Assembly (NCBI GenBank): GCA_001600635.1
Contig: BCKL01000003.1
Location: 1,468,928 to 1,532,927 of the forward strand
Source: Leucosporidium creatinivorum
Taxonomy: Eukaryota > Basidiomycota > Microbotryomycetes > Leucosporidiales > Leucosporidiaceae
Reading direction: 5' to 3'
Length of the DNA stretch: 64,000 nt
The notes beneath the pieces were generated by a model. That model was given only the letters and a program-made list of their open reading frames with translations. It had not been told where the DNA came from and did no database searches. Below, piece after piece: positions 11,384-27,793 of this stretch (the stretch's first letter is position 1; each line of letters starts with the position of its first letter). The translations under genes were made by a program, and so were the position numbers.

Positions 11384-11940
11384 CTAGTGCTTTGCGATAG
11401 CTACGGCGGTGAAAGTGGCCTGCAACACAAGCGATCAGCTCGATTCGGCGCATCTCGGCGAGGAGCAAGCGAGCTCACCTTGGACAGATCCCATGCGCCT
11501 CCGAGAACGTAGACGTCCTTTGAAAGCCTCTCCTTGGCCTTCTCGAGCGACTCCTCGCGAATCAAGAACCACGAGCCCGTCATCTTTGAGCCGGCCTCTC
11601 CCTCGAAAGTAGCTCCCGCCGAGACTGCGAGCGAGAAGGCGTCAGCTCGGCTAGCAGAGCAGGCCAAGCACAGCAGCTACTGACTAATCCATCCGTGCTT
11701 GTTGCCAGCTTTGGCATGCTCCAAGTGTGTGGCTCGGACCTCCATTCTTGGTATGAGAGCGGTTCAGTCAGCACGCGATCCGGAAGCTGTCGCTTGTGGA
11801 TTCGGCGACTGAAGCTGTTCAACGCACCTCTTCGAGCCCTCGGTGAAATCAGGGAGAACGGCGAGATAAGTACCGAGCTGCTCGACGGGCTTGGTGAGAG
11901 GCTCGTCCCAGGGATTAGAGTACTGGGTGGTAGACGACAT
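11384..11940 (-). CDS. YciI-like domain protein
   Basis: Four exons (11940-11828, 11746-11685, 11624-11479, 11419-11384) encode 118 aa. The pattern is that of the small YciI (YCII-related) alpha/beta barrel fold: LAVLPDFTEGSKRMEVRATHLEHA near the start, a GATFEGEAGSKMTGSWFL strand pair, and EESLEKAKERLSKDVYVLGGAWD toward the end. Members are small, often dimeric proteins of mostly unknown role, some with proposed hydrolase or dehydrochlorinase activity. The His of the RATHLEHA block matches the conserved family position. The start is the only ATG before the conserved region; the upstream frame is open and basic but lacks an ATG. Substrate unknown. Confidence 0.8.
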
Positions 11941-12458
11941 GGCGAGGCGGGAGCAGGAGAAGCGAGCCACGGGGGTACGGAGCAGAGGACGGAGAAGCGT
12001 AGGGCGAAGCTGTAGGGCGAGAATGGTGGAGCGGCGAAGGAGCGAGAGGTTGAGGCGAAGGGAGAACGACGGAGCCGCGTGGGGGCGCTGTGAAGCTCAG
12101 CACCCCTAACTGGTCGACCACAACTCGCTCGGAGGGCCAGTCTTGCATCAGATGCACCTTGTCCTGTTCAGACTTGTTTGCATCGCTCTCCTGCTGTGCT
12201 CGCTGTTCTCTTGAGCCTGCTCCGCCGAGCACTCCATGGCCCCTCGCTTGCTACCGCTGTAGGCGACCAAAAGAGGAAGATAGATGACAGAATAAGACCA
12301 GCCTAATATTACGAGGAGGGAAGATGGCGATTCCAGGAGAAGTTCGGAGAGGGTGAAAGAGCGTCGGCCGAAGCGGCAAGGAGGAAAGAGAAGGGGTATC
12401 AGGGAAGGTACAGCTTCGTGGAGCTGTATTCCGAGTCTGTTGGATCGTAGAAGCTCAG
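11941..12458. other. Intergenic, nothing recognised
   Basis: The gap lies between two minus-strand genes and holds the promoter of the YciI gene and the 3' flank of the next. No exon, RNA or repeat is evident. Confidence 0.55.
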
Positions 12459-13550
12459 TTAAGCGAACCCTGTAACGGCTCCGCACCCTCCAACAGCTGC
12501 TCGACGACTTCGAGCCATCGCCGAACTCACCCTCGGTCGCAAGACGACGAGCTCTGACTCGGTTGGCAGCTCCGGTGACGGTGTTGAAAATGGTACGAGT
12601 GATGGTAGCGGTCTCGCCACCTCCAATGGCGCTGGTGATGGTCGTAGTTCCCGCGACGATGGTTCGGGTTGCGAGTCGGGTCGAAGTGCCTGCGAACAGA
12701 AGGCAAGGTCAGCTTGCGGCGCGACCGATAGACGAGGGAACTCACTCGGGTCCACAGTCTCACTGACAGTGATTTGAACTTGAGCAGGAGCCGAACCGCC
12801 GACACCAGGAGCAGTGATCGTGGCTCCGCCGACGGTCTGCAAAATGACCGAGGTTCCGCTTCCCGACTTGCTGATGATGGAAGGCACGATGGTGATGGAA
12901 TCGGTGGCGTTGACGAAAGATGTAGCAGTGGACTGGACCGAGACCGTGCTCTTGTTTCCGGCGTTGTCTGCGAGAGAGGAGGTTCGGCTTGGTCTCGGCG
13001 TTAGGTTCAGCGGAGGAAACACGCACCTGCAGCGGATGACGCCGAGTTGTTCTTGGTGCTGTTGAGTCCTAGACCAAGTCCGAGTCCGAGACCGAGCTGT
13101 TGTGGGAGCAGGAACACATGTCAGCTCCACCCTCCTTTGCTCCTTCTTGCGCCGAGCTCTCATTAATCATTGGGTGCCCTCCGGACCAAATGACTCACAG
13201 CGAGGAGCAGAATGATGATCAATCCGACGATATAGCGAGTCTGAAGATACCATGGGTAGCTGTTCTTCGAGTACGCAGAGCTCGCGCCTGCTGTTGGTCC
13301 CGAGTTGCGAGACGCCGAGAGAGCTGGGACGTTGCGCGCCTGGGAAGCAGACCCAGGGGACGCTACCCTCGAAGGGCTCGCGACGTTCAGCCCTTCCTCG
13401 TGCATCTGCAGAGTCGAGCGAAAATGGTGTCAACAATGGCCGTCTGGTCCCCTCGGAGCTGCTGAGGTGGGTGAGCGAGGGGAGAGGGAGAGAACTCACT
13501 ACACTGGAGCCTGGTCCCGCCATGAATGGGTCGGAGGTAGGACGTGACAT
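12459..13550 (-). CDS. Single-helix membrane protein with Ser/Thr-rich domain
   Basis: Six exons (13550-13500, 13405-13199, 13096-13027, 12967-12746, 12689-12531, 12469-12459) give 239 aa. One membrane segment lies at about residues 74-96 (YIVGLIIILLLA continuing into repeated LG pairs). The part before it is Ser-rich and without a signal peptide. The part after it is rich in Thr, Ser, Val and Gly (NATDSITIVPSIISKSGSG, TTTITSAIGGG), as in O-glycosylated fungal surface proteins. A type II orientation with the C-terminal domain outside is inferred. The last exon carries only three codons, GFA minus the split first base. I do not recognise the family. Confidence 0.6.
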
Positions 13551-13697
13551 GCTTCTCGCTGCAAAAGAATGTAGGAGGGTCGGATGAGGCGGAAGGGAGA
13601 AAGCAAAGGACGGGAAAGGAGAGCGACGTCCTTCTCGTGGCCGTCCGAGTGGGCAGCGGGGGGTCCGAGAGATGTATAGTGCAATAGAGATCTCTAC

Positions 13698-15233
13698 TCA
13701 AACATAAGTGTATCCTCCTCGAGCTCTAATTCTAGCATAAGAACGCAAAGTCGACGCTGCAGCTTCCGCCGAGCTGGCACCCCCGGCCATCATGGTCGCT
13801 GGGACGAGCCTGATGGCTTCCTGAGGCGACTCGAAGATGCCGCTGAATATCCAAAGCAGTAGAAACAGGAAGGGTAGAACGAGGATGCCCCAGATGATCC
13901 TGACGAGCAAAAGGGTTGGCCGAGCTCTTCGCCGAGCATAGGAAACCGAGCGAGCTTACCACCTCTCCTTGCTCTCTCGACTCGCCACCTGCTTCATCTC
14001 CAGCCATCCTTCCTCCATATCCTCCGCCAACTCGTCAAGCCCCCGCTCGAGCTTGTTCTTCTTGCGCACTCGGCCCGCCTCGACAATCGTTGCCTTCCAG
14101 TCGGCAATCTGGTGCTTCGCCGAGCCGATTGGAGTCGGAGAGGAAGGGAGGAAGCTCGTCGATGGTTTGGAGCGCGGACGGGTAGAAGGTGGAGGGCGAG
14201 CGCATCTGGGCACGAGCTTAGGGAGGGTCAGCGACTCCATCCCGTCGGTCATGCGAGCGAGGATGGTGAAGGGGTTGGTGGCGACGTAGCGAGACGCGGG
14301 AACGGAGTCTCGTCGCATGAGGTTCTGTTGTGTATCCAAGAGATCAGCTTCGTTGACGCTGAGCGCGAGAGGCAAACTCACCTGAACCTCGGCGGTTCCC
14401 TCACACCCGAGCCAATCGTCTAAAGCTGGCGGCTCGTCACGCTCTCCTTCCGCTTTCCTATCCTTCTTCTCTCCCCTTGCCTCCCTCTTGATCTCCTTGA
14501 CCCTCCTCAAGAACCTCACAACGAGCTCATCAGTCTCCTCCTTGCTCTCCCAAAGATCCTCATCGCCGATTTGGACCCTTCCGAGCTTGCAATACACCCT
14601 CGTCTCTCGTTCTTTCTCGTAGATGGCGTGTATGGACTGGTCCAGCTCGACGAGGTAGCGAGAGGCGGCCTTGAGATGGTCTCGGAGTTCGAGGGCGAGG
14701 AAGGGAGTGTCGAGGGAATTGGGGTGCAGGACGCGGAGACGCTCGCTCAGCGCCCGAGTCTGGTCGGATAGAGCTTTGAGATGGTCTAGAGAGACGTGGG
14801 CTTCGGAGACCTGTCGACGAGCAGTTAGCGATCGAGCCAGAACGAGCAGCTCGGCGCCGAGCAGACTCACCGCCTCGAAGAAGGCTGTCATACGCTCGTG
14901 ACCTTGCACAGCAGGATCTTTCTCTAGCATGGTATCTTCCTCGTTCTCCGATACAGACGAGAATGACTGATCTGAGCCCCTGCTGCTCTGCTGGCCATTA
15001 GGGTCAGCTCCTCGCCACTCACAAGCTCGAGCAGGAGCAGCACCGCAGTCACTCACCATCTGTGCACCTCCAGCCGCACCCATACGTCGCATCCTCGGCT
15101 CCAAATCGCCATCAGACGAGTCCGGCAGTCTTGTTGTCGCGGCTCGAGTTGAAACGGAGGAAGCGCGAGCTCGAGGAAGAGCTGCAGTGTCGTAGGAAGA
15201 GCGAGTTGGAGCTGCGCTATAGCTGTAACTCAT
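13698..15233 (-). CDS. Coiled-coil protein with C-terminal membrane anchor
   Basis: Five exons (15233-15057, 14990-14871, 14810-14382, 14324-13960, 13899-13698) give 430 aa. A disordered Ser/Arg-rich N-terminus (1 to about 60) is followed by a helical region (about 85-240) with heptad-like leucines (VSLDHLKALSDQTRALSERL). A second helical part follows (KNKLERGLDELAEDMEEGW). The only membrane helix is near the C-terminus (IIWGILVLPFLFLLLWIFSGIF), leaving about 40 residues beyond it. The architecture resembles a membrane-tethered trafficking or scaffold protein, but no SNARE layer or named domain is visible. At the second intron's acceptor two tandem CAGs allow a one-Gln difference. Confidence 0.6.
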
Positions 15234-15671
15234 CGTGAGCTGTCGACCAAACGGCGTACTCCAAAACGCACTCCGACGAACATCGAACGAGAAGCGACGT
15301 CCGCGGAGCGGGCTGTGCTCTGTAGCAGATCAGGAAAACAAGGCGAGCGAGGCGGCACAGCCATCTTTGAGCGAAAAGAAGACAGGGGAAGGAGGCGAGA
15401 CGAGCGAGCAGAGGCAAGAGTGGAAACGAGAGCTCGGTCGAAGGTGAGCTCGGCGCTCGAGGGAACAGCTGTACGACTGCTCCAGAGCACGAGATGGCGG
15501 GTGGGAGCGAGTAGAGAGTCCAAAACACTGCAGCAAAACCACTGAACTAGCGGCACAGGCTTCGCTCCTTTCAAGCCGTCGCCATCGCCCGACCGAGATT
15601 CGCTTGCTCCTCGACGAGGCCTCGCAGAGAGAACTGAAGCATGCACCGATACAACAGGGATCAATTGCTGC
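15234..15671. other. Intergenic, nothing recognised
   Basis: The gap lies between the stop of MYND gene 2 and the start of the tail-anchored gene, both on the minus strand. It should contain the latter's promoter; I see no exon. Confidence 0.5.
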
Positions 15672-17556
15672 TCAACTTGTACCAATCACCGGAAACCAAT
15701 TGCGCTCCTCGCCACCCTCCACCGTTGGCTTGCGCTTCTTCTCGACAAAGTCCCTCGCTCGCTTCAAAGCGGCGTCGCCCAGTGTTGCAGTCCTCGGATT
15801 ATGCTTTGCTTTGAAGACATCCCACGCAGTCTCAACCCAGATCTCGATGAGCTCAGGCAAGTCGGCGACAGGAGCGGTGAGGAGGAAAGAGAGGCGCTCG
15901 GTCGTGTCGGCCGGTCGGCAGATGTCGAACGAGGGGATGGTCGTGAGCATATCGTACGCACGCTTGGCGTCGTCGTCGTTCAATTTGCTGTTGTCAAAGA
16001 AGTACTTGTCTTGGTCCTGCAAGGGGGAAGTCAGTCGAGGTCAATCGAGATTGGCTCGAGCTCGGCGCCGAGGCAGGCGGCGCACCTTGAAGAACCCGGA
16101 GATGTCATCTTCCTCATCGAGTTCCGCGAGTGGGATGATGGGAAACGGCTGAGTCATGAGATGGGTCCAGATCCATGCTCGTAGGTAGTTGACGGGAGGA
16201 AGAGCAGCGATGCGCGCCTGGCGGTCGAGTAAGGTTTGTTGCTTCTTCTCCTTGGCTTTGGCGTTCTTGCGGGCGTGCTTCTTGGCGTTGCGACTCTTCT
16301 TGGGCTTCGGAGGCTCCTCGACGAAGTCTTTCCAAAGCTCGAAGATCTCCAGGGCATCCTCGCGAACTGTGCAGCAGGGAAAGGGTCAGCGAGGTTCGGT
16401 CGAGCTTCGGCTCAACAAGGGGGAGGGAGAGAGCAAGAGCGAGAAGAACAATGCTACTCACCAGCACCACACACCGCAATGATCTTGTTGTTCATCTGCT
16501 CGAAGTCCCCAGCTTTGAGGATGAGGCTGCCGTCCTCCATCGCCTTCTTCCGCTCCATCAAGCAATGGTTCATGTAGCCTTCAGTGCTACCGCATGCGAG
16601 GGTACCATATAAGCTTTCGAGGAGCTTGGCGTTCTTGTGAATCGGGCGAAGGGAGGAGGAACGGAGGAGGGTTTTCCAGTCGTCGAAGCGAGGTGGGAGA
16701 GGGCGGTTGACAGGCTCGAACGCGGTGTCGACGTCGTATGTGCAGGTATAGAGAGCGTTGAGAATGCCTGTGCCTCGGTCCTGAGAGACGAAGACGATGG
16801 GGATGCGCCGTCGACTGCGATCCGCTCGGCTCGCCGCAGAGAGGCCACCCGTTCCACAGACCGCCTTCCTGAGCTGCTTCTTAAGAGGCTCCTCATTACG
16901 GAACACCAGGGAGACCACGGTCTCCTTGAGGTCAAGTTCGGCCTTGATGAGCGTGTACTGGTTTCGAATCTCGGTCGAAGATTCTTGAGGGTCGAACGAG
17001 AAGGCGAGGAGGATGCCGTGGGTGTTGGTGTCGATCTCGTCGGGGTGACCTGTACGAGTCTCAAGGTCAGCACAGGCTCGGCAGAACTGCACGAGAGACT
17101 GACCGAACCGGAAGGCATAACAGGCGACTTCGGTGACGTCTGCGCACAAATCGCCCGCCAACTTCCTCAGACCGTCGTATCGAGCCACAGCTTGAGGTTG
17201 CTCAAGCGCATGAGCTTCGATGTCGTCGTCCGTCCGCTTGATATCCTCGCAGGTGTCCTTGTGAGTCGTCCAGTTGGCGCGGGCACAGCGCCGAGAGCAG
17301 TAGGTAGCGCTCTACGAAGGCGTTAGGGTCAGCCCAGTGGTTCGACTGCATTGTAGAGCCGCACAAAAGCTCAGTCCACATCCAGTACAGCGCTTCCAGC
17401 CGTCAATCGAAGGGCCGAGGCAGTTGTCGCATCGCAGCTCGGGTTGCCCCAGCTCCCTCAGCTGCTCGGTGATACTGTCGAGATTGACTGTAGGGTGAGA
17501 GTGTAAATCAGCGAAGCGTCTAGCGAGCAAGCGTCGAGAGGAGAAGTCCTACACAT
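15672..17556 (-). CDS. MYND zinc-finger protein 2
   Basis: The first coding exon appears to be four bases (ATGT), joined to FNLDSITEQLRELGQPELRCDNC. The MYND finger follows: CDNC, CTGC, YCSRRC and a W-x2-H-x3-C end (WTTHKDTC). Downstream blocks are HPDEIDTNTHGILLAFSFDP, a long conserved-looking middle, and a charged KKSRNAKKHARKNAKAKEKK stretch before the C-terminal part ending NWFPVIGTS. The splice between the CTGCGLSF half and the YCSRRC half (about 17285-17365) cannot be joined in frame with a canonical GT-AG pair, although GCTGAC and CGTAG signals are there. The finger may use an unusual donor, or carry a lesion or sequence error. It is related to MYND protein 1, which lies on the opposite strand about 4.5 kb away. 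Confidence 0.7.
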
Positions 17557-17960
17557 GAGCCTGCAGTGCTCTTTTGAGCGGCAGGCGAAGGTAGTGGAGC
17601 GAAAGAGTCGCGAGTCGACGCTGAGCAGCAGCGAGTCAGCACCAGCGAGAAGATACGTGTCATTAAGCAGATCTCACCTAATGGAGCGATACTACGAGAA
17701 GAACCGAAGGCGGCGAAAGCGAAGAAGAGCGAGCGCCGTAAAGTCGTCCGAAGAGCGAGCAAAGAGCTGTAGTAGACTCGACCGGGTAGCAGGGAGCACT
17801 AGGTAGCACCACGAGACCAGTAACGAGATGTCGAGTTGTAGACGAGTGACCGGGCGGAGATCAAAAGTCGAGTTCGCTTCGCTCGCCTCTCCTCGCCGAC
17901 GACTCGAAGTCGACTGGTCCTGTCGCATCTCTCCTTTCCGCCTTTAACTCCGCTCGCTGG
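17557..17960. promoter_or_regulatory. Divergent promoter region, MYND 2 / RecQ
   Basis: This 404-bp gap lies between divergent starts. No exon or motif that I can name is seen. Confidence 0.45.
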
Positions 17961-23602
<5,642 letters not shown>

Positions 23603-24151
23603 AGAGGGTTTGACTGTCGCTGTAGTATCTGTCGCTTGCATATCTCGTTCGTTTTTCGCATCAGATCTCGGCAGCAAGAGCGGACGAAGCGAAGTGACCG
23701 CCGAGAATTGCTCGTTCGCCTTTTTCTCTTCTTGATCGTCTTTACTTGATCTGGTCTCAAGCCACCGAAGATTCTCCCGTCCTGCTTGCCTCCAACTCCC
23801 TGCCCACGACGACGACCCCGGGCAATCTAGTCGATGGCAAAGCAGGATGAGGGGACTCCGCACCGAGGCGAGCTTGAAGATTTGAAGGGTGACGATTCTA
23901 TGCGGAAAGGATGAAATTCTGTACGTCCACAGACTCGAATCCATCTCCTGCACCACTCCATTCTCAGTTGTGTCCAGATTCATCGACGAGTTGAACCGCG
24001 ATTGCCCGACCGGCACCTCTTCTTCCTCCGCCTTTCTCGTCTGCCTCGCTCGACACCTCGTACAGCTCGTCTTACAAAACCAGAGTCTTTCGTTCCAGCT
24101 CTTCGTACTCGGTTCTACTCTACTCGCCACGCCTGGCTCACTCTCTAGGAC
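23603..24151. other. Intergenic, RecQ 3' flank and AGC1 promoter
   Basis: Tandem plus-strand arrangement. The left part is a T-rich probable 3' UTR and the right part the AGC1 leader. I see no exon. Confidence 0.5.
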
Positions 24152-27100
24152 ATGTTCAACCGTAAGCGTCCCTCTCCTTCCTCTTACCCGCCGCGGTCGC
24201 GCTTCTCCTGGCTCTCTCGGCGATTTGCAAGGGGTGCACAGTGAGGGATCGACTTGCTGTGCTACAGAGTACGCTGCTGTGCTGCCGGAGGAGCATCGGA
24301 TGCTGTAGTCGGGGCGCTGGCAGCTACCGAGTCGCGTCAGCGCCTTCCCCGCCCTCACCCCGCCTGAGGGCCAGTCTCCCGAGGCAAGGGAGCGGCTGAC
24401 AGAGCACCAGAGGCTGCTGTAGTCCATCAGCAATGCTTCCGAGGCACTTTCGCTGACCGCTTTGTCGCTACACAGGGTCCCCCCTCCTCTGCAAGGAGCA
24501 GCAAGCGCCCGTCGACACGGCCGCTCTCAAGAAGCCGACGCCGCCGGGCTTCATTGACGCTCCCGAGCCAACACAGGCCGAGCTCAACAAGTGGCGCAAG
24601 ACGTTCGAGCAGTTTGCGACCGCCGACAGCGCCGAGGAGGGCAAGTGAGTCGCTCGCGAACGAGACCGGGGCGCGGTGCTCGAAAGGACGACGCAACGGG
24701 CGATGTAGGGTCATGGGAGCTGATGGGGCGGCTCGCTGGTGCACTACAGGTATCTCTCGGAGACCGACTTTGTTTCTGCCATCGCGCCAACCGGTGATTT
24801 CGCCAAGATCGGACGTCAGCAGTATGGGATCCTCTTCCACATCGCCGACAAGCGGAAACGAGGCAAGGTGACATGGGAGGACTTTGTCGCTTTCGAGACG
24901 ACGCTCAAGAGGCCCGACGCCGAGTTTGATGTACGTAACTTGCGCTTCATGAGCTGATACGAGTGACGGCGGCTAACACCTACCTGCTTCGCTGCCCTTT
25001 CCTCTCAGATTGCCTTCAAGTTCTTCGACTCGGACGGCAGTGGAGACGTCTCGTTTGACGAGTTCAAGCGTGTCTTCTCGGAGAACCTTCCTGCCGACGC
25101 CATTCCCTTCAACTTCGATGCCGCCTGGGTTAAGCTCTACTTGGGCAAGGTCGGCGGATCGCACGTCTTGGGCTACAAGTGCGTCATTTAGAGTCGTTCT
25201 GCTCGCCTACAGCGCTGACGATTCTCTCTCATCGCAGTGAGTTCACTCAGCTCATGAAGGGACTCCAGGGAGAGCGCCTGCGTCAGGCTTTCCACTACTT
25301 CGACAAGGAGCAGACGGGCTACATCTCTCCTGCCGACTTCCAGCGCATCATCAGGGAGCTCGCGGCGCACAAGCTGTCCGACACCGTCTTGGAGAGCGTC
25401 CCCAGTCTCGCCAACCTCACCCCGGGAGGCAAGATCACCTACTCCGAGTGCATCGCCTTCTACAATGTCAGCTCGGCGATTGCTTCTCGCTTCTCGTCGC
25501 TGCAGATGAGCTAACTCAACCCTCATCTACAGGTCATCCGCGACATGGACATCGTCGAGAAGATCGTTCGCGAGGCCTGCGCCCAATCGCCCGACGGCAA
25601 GATCTCTCCCCTCGAGTTCACCAACCACGCCTCGCGGGCCATGCGCTACAGCACCTTCTCGCCCATGGAGGTCTCCATCATCTTCCATTATGCTGGCAAG
25701 GGCGAGGGCAAGCGGTTGAGGTTGAGGGACTTTGCCCAGCTGCTGGATCCAAAGTGGGGACCGCCGAAGGAGGTTGAGCATGCCGAGCCGACAAAATCGG
25801 GGTCGTTCTTGCATGAGACTGGAAAGGTGGGTGTGGAAACGAAGTTCGGAAGACGTGCAAGGTGCTGATGCTACTATCTCGCTACAGTCGAGCTACTACT
25901 TCTTCCTCGGCGGTATCGCTGGAGCTCGTACGCTCGCTCTCTTCTCCGTCGCATGCGCCCCAGCTGACCTCTTCCTTTCGCAGTCGGAGCTACTACTGTT
26001 TATCCTATTGATGTAGGCTCATGAACGACCGACTCCATGAAGAGCTCGCTCCAATGATAGCTGACCTCTCGCCTTCTCCCTCTCGCAGCTCGTCAAGACT
26101 CGCGTAAGCTGCTCCGTTATACTCCATCTCGAGCATCAACTGACGCCTCCTCCATCTACAGATGCAAAACCAGCGCTCCAAAGTTGTCGGAGAGCTGCTG
26201 TACAAGAACTCCATCGGTGAGCCCCGAGTCTCATCGCCGAACAGCCCTCTTCCCGAGTTGAAAGCTGACCTTGCTCCTTCGCACCTCTCCAGATTGCGTA
26301 AAGAAGGTGTACAAGAACGAGGGCTTCCTCGGCTTCTACCGTGGACTCCCACCGCAGCTCATCGTGCGTTTTCGGGCATCTCTTCCTCTCCCGAGACAGC
26401 AGCGCTGACCTGCTCTTGCTTGTACACAGGGAGTTGCCCCCGAAAAGGCCATCAAGCTCACCGTCAACGACCTCATCCGAGGACACGCCACCAACCGCGA
26501 GACTGGTCGCATCACGCTTCCTTGGGAGCTTCTCGCCGGAGGAGCGGCTGGAGGATGCCAAGTTGTACGTTCGGTCGCTCGCCGTTTTCTCCGCATCTAC
26601 CGCCGTCCCCTATGCCGTCCCCCCGCTCACCCGCATTTTCGCCTACAGGTCTTCACCAACCCTCTCGAGATCGTCAAGATTCGGCTGCAGATGCAGGGAC
26701 AGGCTCCCGCCGTGCCCGGCGCCATCAAGACTGGAGCAGGACACATCATCAAGCAGCTCGGTCTCATCGGTCTCTACAAGGGAGCTACGGCCTGCTTGGC
26801 TCGTGACGTTCCCTTCTCGGCTATCTACTTCCCTGCGTGAGTGGTTCAGAGTTCGCGTCGAGTACAGCAGGACAAAGCTGACGACGCTTCTCGCTACAGA
26901 TACGCCCATCTCAAGAAGGATGTCTTCCACGAGGGCAGGGACGGCAAGGTGCTCGGCTACGGCGAGAGTCTCGCTGCCGCTGCCATCGCCGGTATGCCCG
27001 CCGCTTACCTGTAAGCTCTACTGCACCCACTTCTTCTCCTCGAGCGTGCGCTGACCTCGTCTCTCACGCAACTACAGCACCACCCCCGCCGACGTGATCA

Positions 27101-27563
27101 AGACTCGTCTGCAAACCGAGGCTCGCAAGGGAGAGACTCACTACAAGGGCGTGCTGGACGCGTTCCGCAAGATCTTGGCTGAGGAAGGACCGCGCGCGCT
27201 GTTCAAGGGAGGACCGGCTCGTGTTCTTAGGAGTAGTCCTCAGTTCGGTGTCGTGAGTTCCCCTCCGCTGTCTCCATCACTCGACGTTGAAATCTCGTCG
27301 CTGACCCTCTTCGCTACTCGCGACTCCTTGAACAGACCCTCGTCGCCTACGAGAACCTCAAGAAGCAGTTCCCCTACCCCAAGCCCGAAACGAGCATCAC
27401 CGACCTGCTGCCCGCTCAGCAGGAGGACCTCTCGCGGATACGAGCAAGGAACGCGCTCAAGGGTGAGTTGTCGCTGATGATCCATCTCTCGAGAAGCTGA
27501 TGCTAACTTGTCCATCCGTCTACAGTCCTCCTCGACGCACAGACGAGCTTCGGCGCAAAGTGA
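24152..27563 (+). CDS. AGC1: Aspartate/glutamate carrier with EF-hands (aralar type)
   Basis: The ATG at 24152 starts a 10-nt coding exon (MFN plus one base) followed by a long intron of 314 nt. The N-terminal half carries EF-hand loops ([27 protein letters not shown]). The C-terminal half is a mitochondrial carrier with three repeats marked by [16 protein letters not shown] and PADVIKTR plus GFLGFYRG and GLIGLYKG blocks. EF-hands plus six-helix carrier is the architecture of Agc1/aralar/citrin, the inner mitochondrial membrane exchanger of aspartate for glutamate in the malate-aspartate shuttle; in animals it is Ca2+-activated from the intermembrane space. The first carrier signature is cut into a 29-nt exon (25984-26012) and a 15-nt exon (26089-26103). 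The C-terminal tail ends [11 protein letters not shown]. Confidence 0.93.
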
Positions 27564-27793
27564 GAAGAGAGAGGGGGGTGTATAGACGGCTCCACGAAGG
27601 CCGGATTCGTTTTTTTCGCAGAAGATTTACAATGCAGCAAGAAGTATCCTATCTGCGTTTGTATAGAAGCGAAGCGGAGAGATCTGAACGCGAGCCCCAG
27701 CCGCGATAGTCAGCGAAACTAGCTCGGACAGCTCTCCTTCCTTCCATCACCTCGGTTCGCACCTCGACACTCGATAAGCACTACTACTACACC

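Noticed and set aside
24162-24475. Separate gene in the long first intron of AGC1
   Set aside because: Donor, several CTGAC sites and acceptor fit one long intron, and no motif is found in it.
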